64,000 nucleotides of DNA. It comes from Rhabdophis nuchalis (lineage: Eukaryota; Chordata; Lepidosauria; Squamata; Natricidae). Below the pieces are notes generated by a model. The model made no database searches. It saw only the letters and a program-made list of their open reading frames with translations, and was not told where the DNA came from. Made by a program: the position numbers and the translations under genes. This document shows positions 41,424 through 61,894 of this stretch, piece by piece (within the stretch, counting starts at the first letter, position 1; each line of letters begins with the position of its first letter). The DNA is taken from contig CM077643.1 of assembly GCA_039707465.1 (NCBI GenBank), forward strand, positions 333,890,419-333,954,418. The letters run 5' to 3'.

Positions 41424-41637
41424 ACGGCAGTGATGGCTAACCTTTATTGGCTCACGTGCCAATAGCAGGGGGAGTGCAGGGGCGATGTGCACAGGTGTGC
41501 CACATAATTTTAGCACGGGATAAAGTGTTTAATTGTGTTTTAAGTTATGTACTTTTGTATTTATTGTTCTTATTGTTTTATTTTCCCTGTGCACCGCCCC
41601 GGGTCCCTGTGGGGAGAGGGAGCGGTTAATAAATTCG

Positions 41638-41675
<38 letters not shown>

Positions 41676-41911
41676 CCATAATGCTATGTGCATGACCCCC
41701 TGCATTTGGCATGCTTTTTACGTCATCCCCAGGATCCAGGGGGTTTATAGGAGCCTAGGGAGGGTGAAAAAAGCCTTCCCCCACCTCCAGAGGGCAAAAA
41801 ATGGCCTCAAAAGAAGGCCTAAATCAGCTAGCCAGGGCACACATACAAACTGAAGCTGACAGGGCAATGCCTCGTGTGGCCTAAGAAATGGTTCCGTGCG
41901 CCATCATGGGT
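41424..41911. mobile_element. Non-autonomous hAT-like element holding an L2 3' end
   Basis: Left end CAGTGATGGCTAACCTTTAT and right end, reverse strand, CCATGATGGCGCACGGAACC. Both fit a common hAT group that reads 'CAGTGATGGCGAACC'. The L2 3' UTR at 41505-41675 is nested inside. The target duplication is eroded. Confidence 0.7.
41505..41675 (+). mobile_element. L2-type LINE 3' UTR nested in hAT element
   Basis: Contains TGTGCACCGCCCCGGGTCCC, GGGGAGAGGGAGCGGTTAAT and an (ATT)n tail (41638-41674). Confidence 0.85.
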
Positions 41912-41945
41912 ATAGGGCTTCCTGCCTAGAAGGGAGTTGGACTAG

Positions 41946-42660
41946 ATCAGTGGTTCCCAAACTTTTTCAGTCCAGTGCTACAAACTGATCATCAGTGCCC
42001 CCCACCAGTGGTGGGTTTCAAATTTTTTTAGAACCTATTCTGTAGGTGTGACTTATTTTGTGGGCGTGGCTTAGCAGTCATGTGACCGCGTGGGAGTGGC
42101 CACCTTGTAAAATGTAGTGAAACTCATTTAACAACACTCTCCAGCTGGCAAAACAGAACTAAATTTTAGCAACTAAAATTTTGGGCTCAATTGTGATAAT
42201 AAATTCTTTTTCGTTCTTTCCTTCCTTCTTTCCTTCCTTCCTTCCCTCCTTTCTTCCTTCCTTGTGTCACTCTCCCCCCTTCCTTCCTTCCTTCCTTGTG
42301 TCACTCTTCCCCCTTCCTTCCTTCCTTCCTTGTGTCATTCTCCCCTTCTTTCTTTCTTTCTTTCTTTCTTTTTCTTTCTTTCTTTCTTTCTTTCTTTCTT
42401 TCCTTCCTTGTGTCACTCTCGCCCTCTTCCTTCCTTCCTTCCTTCCCTCCTTCCTTCCCTTTTCTTCCTTCCTTCCTTTCTTGTGTCATTCTCCCTCCCT
42501 TCCTTCCTTCCTTCCTTCCTTCCTTTATTCTTCTCTCTCTCTTTCTCTCTCTCTCTCTCCCCCCCACCCCTCTCTCACACATACTTTCCAGTTGGTGAAA
42601 ATTTCTGTTTTGCCAGCTGAGAGGCTAGCAAAGAAGACTCATTTTCCCTGCTGCCTGCAG
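41946..42660. mobile_element. Nested hAT-like ends around a (CCTT)n/(CTTT)n tract
   Basis: Two left-type hAT ends follow each other: CAGTGGTTCCCAAACTTTTT (41949) and CAGTGGTGGGTTTCAAATTT (42006), the latter followed by GTGGGCGTGGC. CCAGCTGGCAAAACAGAA near 42143 recurs inverted near 42602-42620 (TTCTGTTTTGCCAGCTG), so the pyrimidine tract 42205-42575 forms the loop of a fold-back. Frames across it are low complexity. Confidence 0.6.
42205..42575. repeat. (CCTT)n/(CTTT)n pyrimidine tract
   Basis: About 370 bases of CTTCC/CTTT repeats broken by a recurring TTGTGTCACTCTCCCCC unit spaced about 50-120 bases apart. Confidence 0.95.
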
Positions 42661-42832
42661 CTCTCGGAGGAAGGAGGCAGGGAAGTGAGCCCCAGGCCTC
42701 ATCTCTACCTCCTCTTTCGAGAGCTGGCTTCAGGGATGGCCAGCCTCTCCCACCACTGCACCCTTCATTCACCTTCCACCTGGAGGCTCTGCCGTTGGTC
42801 ACTTCCCGAGATGGCTGCGAGCCTTCCGAGGA

Positions 42833-45800
42833 GGATAATAATAATGATAATAATAATGTTGAATTTATTGACCGCTCCCTCTCCCCACAGGGACTCGGGG
42901 CGGTGCACAGGGAAAATAAAAACAATAAATATACAAAATACATACAAATTTAAAACAAATTAAACTTATTTCTGTGCTAAAATCCCTTAACTAAAAATCC
43001 CCACTAAATATAAATAGACATTTAAAAACCCATGGAGAGAGAGACTACCCTAGGCCGGCCAGGCGGAAAAGATGAGTCTTCAATTTCAGGCGGAAGGAGC
43101 GGAGGTCCGTGGTCGTTCTAATATCGGGGGGAAGGTCATTCCAGAGGGTCGGGCCCGCCACAGAGAGAGCCCTTCCCCTGGGCGTCGCCCGCTGACAAAG
43201 TCTAGTGGACGGCACCCGGAGAAGTCCCTCTCTATGGGAGCGAATCGGCCGTGAGGATGTGTGAGGCAGGATCCGATCCCGCAGATAGCTAGGTCCCGAG
43301 CCATGGAGCGCTTTAAAGATGATAACTAACACCTTGAAGCGCACCCGGAAGTCGACAGGCAGCCAGTGCAGCTCGCGCAAGAGCGGTGTAATGTGGGTGA
43401 ACCTAGTGGTTCCCATAATTGCTCGCGCGGCTGCATTCTGAACTAACTGAAGCCTCCGGGTGCACCTCAAGGGGAGCCCCATGTAGAGAGAGTTACAATA
43501 GTCCAGTCGAGATGTCACGAGGGCATGAGTGACTGTGCGAAGAGCGTCCCGATCCAATAGGGGGCGCAATTGGCGAACCAGGCGAACCTGGTAAAACGCC
43601 CTCCTGGCCACGGCTGTCACTTGCTCTTCCATAGACAGCCGGGTATCCAGGAGGACACCCAAATTGCACGCCCCATCCACAGGGGCAAGATGTTCGCCCC
43701 CTATGGCCAGCGTTGGAGAGAGCTGGTTGAATCGGGCAGCCGGAAACCACAGCCACTCGGTCTTGGTCGGGTTGAGCCTGAGTCCGTTACTTCCCATCCA
43801 GATCCGCATGGCTTCCAGGCACTGGCACATCACCGCTACGGCATCGTTGGGGTGGTTTGGGGTAGATATATACAGCTGAGTATCATCAGCATAGAGATGG
43901 TACTCTACCCCAAAACCGCGGATGATCTCACCCAGCGGCTTCATGTATGCATTAAACAGGAGAGGCGAGAGGACCGACCCCTGAGGCACCCCACATGTGA
44001 GGGGTCTCGGGGTCGACCTCTGCTCTCCTGCCAACACAAATTGCGATCGGCCAGAGAGGTAGGAGGAGAACCACCGTAAAACGGTGCCTCCCCACCCCCA
44101 ACCCCCCCAGCCGATGCAATAGGATACCATGGTCGATGGTATCGAAAGCCGCCGAGAGGTCTAATAGGACCAGGATGGAGGAACAACCCCCATCTCTGGC
44201 CTCCAGAGATCATCCACCAACGCGACCAATGCCGTCTCGGTGCTATGCCCGGGCCGAAAACCGGACTGGCGCGGGTCTAGATAATCAACTTCCTCCAGGT
44301 GACGGGGAAACTGTTGTGCCACCACACTCTCAACAACCTTCGCCAAAAAGGGAAGGTTGGAGACGGGACGATAGTTGGTTAAAAGAGCTGGGTCCAAAGA
44401 GGGCTTCTTAAGGAGGGGCCTCACCATAGCCTCTTTTAGGGAAGCAGGCAAGGAACCCTCACTTAAAGAAGCATTGACGACCTCTTGGAGCCAGCCTCGT
44501 GTCACCTCCCAGGATGCCAGTACAAGCCAGGAGGGACACGGGTCCAATAAACATGTGGTGGCTCACAGTCGCCCACGTAACCTGTCCATATCCTCGGAAG
44601 CAACGGAGTCAAATTCCTCCCAAACAAGATCAGCCTTGTGGCATCCCACTGGGCCATGAATGGGGGCTAACTCGTTCTGTATCTGAGCGGTTTTGTCCTG
44701 CAGAAAAGTCACAAATTCCTCTGCTCTACCCTGTAGCGGGGCTTCCCGCACCCTCTGTTGCAGGAGGGAACGGGTCACCCCAAACAGGGCGGCAGGGCGG
44801 TTTTCTGCGGATGCTATGTGAGTAGCGCAATGATGGCGTTTGGCCACTCTCAGCACCACAATGTAAGTCCGTAAATGGGCTCTTACCTGTGTCCGGTCAG
44901 ATTCAGAGCGAGTAGACCTCCATCTTCCCTCTAGGCATCTCTTGCGGCATTTCATCGCCCTCAGCTCCTCGGTAAACCAAGGGGCCGGGGCGGCTCGGCG
45001 CCGCAAGAGAGGCCGCAAGGGCGCGACCCGATCCAAGGCTCCCGTGGTCGCAATATTCCATGCGGCCACGAGGTCCTCCATCGGGGTCGGGTGAGGGGTA
45101 CAGGAAGTGGCCCAAGCGCCATCTGGAACCCATCCGGGTCCATCAGGCGCCTGGGGCGGAACCAGATAGGTAGTTCTGGTGCCGCCTCCTCGCGGAGGGG
45201 AGTAGCGGTCGGAAAGTCGAGCCGGAGAAGTGAGTGGTCTGACCATGACAAGGGTGTGATGACTATGTCCCCTATACCCAGATCACTCTTCCATTGGCCT
45301 GAGACAAAAATGAGGTCCGGTGTGTGTCCAACCTCGTGGGTGGGGCCTTGAATTAGTTGGGTCAGGTCCATGGCCGTCATGGAAGCCATGAACTCCCGAG
45401 CTACCTCGGATGATTCGCCCAACGATGGCAGATTAAAGTCCCCCATGACTATAAGTCTGGGGGTCTCCACTGCCACCGTAGCGATCACCTCCAGGAGCTC
45501 GGGCAGGGCTGCTGCTACATAGCGAGGAGCCAGGTATATAACCAGCAAGCCCAACTGCCTCCCTAGGCCCCACTTCACGCAGAGGGACTCGCAACCGGTA
45601 GTCTGTGGCACAATGGTCTCTCTTGGCTCAAGACCTTCCTTGATAATGACCGCTACCCCACCACCCCTACCTTGGACCCGGGGCTGATGAAAAGCGCGGT
45701 AGCCTGGTGGGCACATTTCAACGAGGGGAAGTCCTCCCTCATGGCCCAACCAGGTTTCCGCAATTCCTACCAGGTCCGGCTCCCCCTCTGACACAAGGTC

Positions 45801-46290
45801 ATGAACGAGGGGGGCTTTGTTGACCACGGACCTGGCATTGCAGAACATCAGCCGCAGGCCCAGGCTCTGTATTCCCTGACCACCTAGCCTGCGGGGGTTG
45901 TGGCACTCGACCGTTCGTAACCAACGGCTGCGTGCCAACAACCGGGAGGATGGTCTCCCCTCGGCCCTGCCCCTCCCCACGACCCTCTGGATTGGAATGC
46001 CCTCTGATGGCATGACTCGTGGTTCCCCCCTCAAATCGGTACCTTCCGTCTCCTCCCGTCGGCTACTGGTCCGGCCCTTTCTTTCACGTGATTCTTTGGT
46101 CTCAATCTGTCTATGCCCACCCCCCTCCCTAGTGCCCCCTAAAATAGACAAAACTTTCCTAATTAAAAAACCCCTAAGGCCGCGCTTCGCCCGTCTCTCC
46201 GGATTAATAAATCCTTCCTCAAGACGGGCCCTCGATAGTTCGGAGGGCCAAACCTGCGAGAGCGAGGACTCTCGCAGCAATAAAATAAAA
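42833..46290 (-). mobile_element. Nearly full-length L2-type LINE with APE endonuclease and RT
   Basis: On the minus strand from about 46280: a short N-terminal region, then an APE endonuclease (RLMFCNARSVVNKAPLVHDL, IAETWL, GGGVAVIIK, MGDFNLP, TPDLIFVSG, WSDHSLLR), then RT blocks ([33 protein letters not shown] region, [23 protein letters not shown]) and the [12 protein letters not shown] C-terminus ending at 43045. The 3' UTR hairpin lies near 42870-42915 and an (ATT)n tail at 42836-42857. One extra C near 44100, one missing base near 44205, and a break near 45100 interrupt the frame. Otherwise it is very close to the copy at 61895-64000. Confidence 0.93.
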
Positions 46291-46670
46291 GGATGCTGGA
46301 CATTGGGGGTGGGGGTGGGGTCTGCTGTTTCTGCTGCTGCTGGTAATGCAGGCTTCTCGCATTAAGTTGCAGGCGCACCAATTTCAGCAGCTGCGTTTTG
46401 CTTTGAAACTTGCCCCCCCACCCCGCAGAAGAAGAAACAGAAGGGGAGTTAGCGTCAGCCCTCCGCCCGGCCCGCCAAGCGGTAGTTGGGTTGGGTGGGC
46501 GCTGGGCCCCCTATCCTGGCCATGTGGTGCCCATGGTTGCCGCTGTGCCCACGCCCCGGGCTGCCTGCTGAGGAGGAGGCGGCAGGGGCGTGTTGCTGGG
46601 CAGTGTGCGGGGGTGGGGTGGGGTGGGGGTGCAGCACAGCAGCCCTTGCCCTTGGGGATGGATGGATGGA
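46291..46670. other. GC-rich stretch upstream of the L2 copy
   Basis: GC-rich and G-run-rich sequence between the L2 5' end and the microsatellite array. It could be L2 5' UTR or part of the host repeat; an open frame here has no recognisable domain. Confidence 0.35.
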
Positions 46671-46675
46671 TGGAT

Positions 46676-46750
<75 letters not shown>

Positions 46751-47580
46751 CGGTAGGTAGGTAGGTAGGTAGGTAGGTAGGTAGGTAGGTAGGTAGGTAG
46801 GTAGGTAGGTAGGTAGGTACATAGGTAGGGGGATGGATAGATAGATAGGGAGAAATACAGTAGATAGGTAGGTAGAGGGATAGACAGAGAGGGAGAAATA
46901 CAGTAGGTAGGCAGGTAAATGGATCGGGGGATAGATAGAGAGGGAGAAATACAGTAGGTAGGTAGGTAGATAGAGGGAGAAAGCAAGAAATACAATAGGT
47001 AGGTAAGTAGAGGGATAGACAGGGAGAAATACCGTAGGTAGGTGTATAGATAGATAGTGAGAAATACGGTAGGTAGGTAGGTAGAGGGAGAGAGGGAATA
47101 CAGTAGGTAGGTATGTAGGTAGGTGGATACAGAGAGAGGGGGAAATATGGTAGGTAGGTAGGCAGAGTGATAAATAGTGGGAGAAATACAGTAGGTAGGT
47201 AGGTAAGTACAGGGATAGATAGAGAGGGAGAAATACAGTAGGTAGGTAGGTAGGTAGGTAGGTAGGTAGGTAGGTAGGTAGAGGGATAGATAGAGGGAGA
47301 AATACAGTAGGTAGGTAGATAAATAAAGGGATAGATAGAGAGTAAGAAATACAGTAGGTAGATAGGTAGGCAGGTACAGGGATAGATAGGGAGAAATATA
47401 ATAGGTAGGTAGGGGGATAGATAGAGAGAAACACAGTAGGTAGGTAGATAGAGGGATAGATAGGGAGAAATACAATAGGTAGGTAGGTAGAGGGGTAGAT
47501 AGGGAGAAATACAATAGGTAGGTAGGTAGATAGATAGAGGGATAGATAGGGAGAAATACAGTAGGTAGGTAGGTTGGGGG
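46660..47580. repeat. Compound (GGAT)n-(GAAA)n-(GTAG)n array and minisatellite
   Basis: Short (GGAT)n, (GAAA)n at 46677-46748, pure (GTAG)n at 46752-46820, then about 15 irregular units of 'GGGATAGATAGAGAGGGAGA AATACAGTAGGTAGG'-like sequence, 50-70 bases each. Long frames of Tyr/Leu/Ser/Pro across it are artefacts. Confidence 0.95.
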
Positions 47581-47832
47581 TTATACAATGGTTGTGTGTA
47601 TGTGTGCAGGTGTAGATATACACACAGATTGGTTGGCCATTTAACCAGACTGGGCCACAGCAACGCGTGGCCGGGTATAGCTAGTTAAAAATATAAAATA
47701 CAATTTCATAATAACATTTCTACCGCATTTACATACTAATTCCTAAATCTTGTTTGAAAGTTAAAATTATATTAAATAAACATAAAGAAAAGCCAAACAG
47801 TAAATCATCTTGATATATATATATATATAATT

Positions 47833-47854
47833 TTTATTAGTTTACTAATTTATT
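47833..47854 (-). terminator. SULT6B1: SULT6B1 poly(A) signals
   Basis: Two AATAAA hexamers on the minus strand (47849-47854 and 47833-47838) lie about 52 and 68 bases after the stop codon, implying a very short 3' UTR. No GU-rich element is obvious beyond the (AT)n tract that follows. Confidence 0.55.
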
Positions 47855-47905
47855 TTTTCACTTAAAAAAGTATGTCTAAATAACTTCATTTCAAAAGTAT
47901 ACATC

Positions 47906-59615
<11,710 letters not shown>

Positions 59616-60007
59616 CTACAAGAGAAAACACGTAAACTACATTTAGATTACAGATTGCATTAACTTTATCTCCATGAGCACAAACACAAATGTGTTTTCT
59701 TGAACCAAGGAAAATTTCAGCAAGCCAAGTACCACTAGATCATGAATTTAAAAAAATCTAGAAAATTTAGGCTTCAGCTTGTACATTTTGTAATGTGTTG
59801 ACACTGGTTGGTTATAATACTAATTTATGATTGCTAGAAAGTGAATAAGTAGAAAGTGAATCTCAGGTCTGCTGTTTCAGCTAATATACAAAGAGTACAT
59901 TTTCTCTGCAAGATTCAGATGACAAGCAGGCAGTGATCCTGATTTACACAGCCCATTCTACCTGAGGTTCAACCAGTAGCACTACTAGAGGCTGAGTCAG
60001 GTGCCTT
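59616..60007. other. SULT6B1 intron, nothing recognised
   Basis: No first exon of SULT6B1 was found here; sequence is AT-rich. Confidence 0.4.
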
Positions 60008-60887
60008 TTTTTTTTTTTTTGAACAATAATTTTATTGGTTTTACAAATTTTTAAAGGGAAAAAGGTATGTAGGATATACATAGAAATATTTTAGGGCTTC
60101 CATGTCGGAGGTGGTGGCCGCCTCCGAGACTTCATACAAAATTTTTCCAATATAAGGTAGAGAGAGATACATACATATCATATCATAAATTCGATGCAAT
60201 CAATCATTTGTTTCTATTAGCATCTGTTAGGAATTACAATGTATATAAAAAGAAATAAAAATCATTTTTGTGATCTGAATCTTTTTGCTATTGTGTCTTC
60301 TTCTTCCTTCCCGCCAGTGGGCGGAGCCATGGCCCCTCCCGTTCCCCCATTTTCATCCTCCAGGATTGAGGAGTGTTTTTTAAGAAAGGCTTGCGCCTCC
60401 TCAACTGTTTTGATTCTTACTCTTCCCCCTTCCCAGAACACCAACATTCCTTCAGGCATTGACCATTTGAACCACACCCCTTTTTTATAAAGCTTTTTGG
60501 ATAGGAAGGAATAATTCCTTCTAATCTCACGAATCTTTTTCGGGATCTGCTTCAAAATATGAATTTCTTTCTGCTGATATATCAATGGGCCATCTCTCTG
60601 TGCTCTCAGAATCTCATCCCTTGTTGACCTTCTTACAAATTTAATATGTATCTCTCTGGGTACATCATTTATTCTGGCATATGCTAAATTAATTCTATAA
60701 ATCAGGTCAATGTCCTCCCAGATATATTCTTTGTTCTTTTTAGTGTAATCTGCTAAAATTGTAGACATTAATTCTCTTAAATTTTCTGAATCTGACTCGG
60801 GAACATTTTGAAACCTTAAAAAATAAGACATTCTTTCAAAATCCATTCTAGACATATAACCAGTAAGATCCACAATTTTTTGTGTGT
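60008..60887 (-). mobile_element. ORF1-only L1-related element, copy C, 5' truncated
   Basis: A 12-bp duplication GTCAGGTGCCTT (59996-60007 and 60888-60899). Minus strand: the ORF1 remainder from about 60873 to 60262 is open (YFLRFQNVPESDSENLREL ... PREIHIKFVRRSTRDEIL ... MLVFWEGGRVRIKTVEEAQA), then about 250 bases of 3' UTR, a hairpin CGGAGG...CCTCCG near 60105-60125, and an A-rich tail. It is a different subfamily from copies A and B but has the same ORF1-to-tail structure. Confidence 0.87.
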
Positions 60888-61014
60888 GTCAGGTGCCTTC
60901 TTGAGCAGTGGTGAACTTCAAATAATTTAACATCTGGTTCGCCCAGGGTCAGATTGGCTGTTGTGGGAGACATGGCCCATCCCTGTCCTCCAGCTCCGCT
61001 GCACATATGGAATG

Positions 61015-61502
61015 AGCCTCCCGCTATCTGCAGGATCGGATCCTGCCTCATACATCCTCACGGCCGATTCGCTCCCACAGAGAGGGGCTTCTCCGGGTGC
61101 CGTCCACTAGACTATGTCAGCGGGCGACACCCAGGGGAAGGGCTCTCTCTGTGGCGGGCCCGGCCCTCTGGAACGACCTTCCCCCCGATATTAGGACGAC
61201 CACGGACCTCCGCTCCTTCCGTCTTAAATTGAAAACCTACTTTTTCCGTCTGGCCGGCTTGGGATAGCCTCCTTGTCCTGGGGTTTTTAGGGTAATTTTA
61301 ATTATTTTTAGTGTTTAGGGGTTTTAGGGCAGTTTTTTAGTTTTTTATAGATGTTTTAGCGCAGGATTTGTTGTTTAATTGTGATTTTAAATTATGTATT
61401 TTGCTGTGTTTACTGTTTTTTAATTTTCCTGTGCCCCGCCTCGAGTCCCCTGGGGAGAGAGAGCGGGTAACAAATAAAATTTATTATTATTATTATTATT
61501 AT
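61015..61502 (+). mobile_element. L2-type LINE 3' fragment
   Basis: Starts at CGCTATCTGCAGGATCGGAT and reads the RT end to the stop near 61266 ([19 protein letters not shown]...FRLAGLG). The 3' UTR ends CCCCGCCTCGAGTCCCCTGG with an (ATT)n tail. Confidence 0.9.
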
Positions 61503-61858
61503 CAAAGTGGATCTTGAGTGCTGCGCTGCAATGGAGAAACGGGCAACAGAGTGGCCAGCACAAGGGAAGAAGAAGGAGCAGGGAGAAAAAAGAAGGAAAG
61601 CAGCCTTCTCCTTCCCTTGCCCAGCTGCTTCATTGCCCGTTTCTCCATTGCAGTGCAGTGCTCAGGACCCACTTTGATAGCGGGGTGGATGGGCAATTTA
61701 ACAACCGGTTTGTGTGAACTGATGCGAACTGGCTGAATCTCACCACCACTCTTGGGGCTTGTAGGCATCTGTGCTCTTGTAATTGCTCTGTTCACACAGC
61801 CATTTAGCTGTTATTCTATCTTCTCATTGAGAGTTGGGCAGCATACAAGTTTAATAGA

Positions 61859-61890
<32 letters not shown>

Positions 61891-61894
61891 AATA
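61503..61894. repeat. Inverted repeat and (ATG)n tract
   Basis: GAGTGCTGCGCTGCAATGGAGAAACGGGC near 61515 recurs inverted near 61635-61665 (GCCCGTTTCTCCATTGCAGT...), a hairpin of about 150 bases that may be part of a hAT-like fold-back. An (ATG)n/(AAT)n run lies at 61857-61906. Confidence 0.6.

Larger units (their letters stand above)
41137..41945 (+). mobile_element. CR1 LINE 3' end, copy 2, interrupted by a hAT-like element
   Basis: 41137-41423 repeats copy 1 at high identity up to GTCTGAAATGGTTTACGG. The CR1 sequence resumes after the inserted element at 41912 (TATAGGGCTTCCTGCCTAG ... GTTGGACTAGAT). It begins with the same CAGTTTAATAAAAGAGGG as copy 1. Confidence 0.85.
40310..47690 (+). 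mobile_element. Possible Helitron-like compound element
   Basis: The left part (40313-40450) has the motif AATCTCAAAAACTACTGGGC then CGATTTACACCAAACTTTCA, typical of a dispersed squamate repeat. The right end (47660-47688) reads CAACGCGTGGCCGGGTATAG and CTAGT, a short hairpin followed by CTAG|T as in Helitron 3' ends. A minisatellite motif (GGGAGAAATACAGTAGGTAG) is found near 41097-41136 and as the array at 46750-47575, linking the two parts. CR1, hAT and L2 insertions fill the space. No Rep/helicase was seen; the assignment is tentative. Confidence 0.35.

Noticed and set aside
46752..47575. CRISPR-like array
   Set aside because: Units are short-period microsatellite with irregular spacing, no unique spacers, in a vertebrate context.
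46384..47663. Open frames of nearly 400 residues rich in Tyr, Leu, Pro and Ser
   Set aside because: They read through the (GTAG)n/(GAAA)n array in three frames at once, which is expected for a 4-base repeat without stops.
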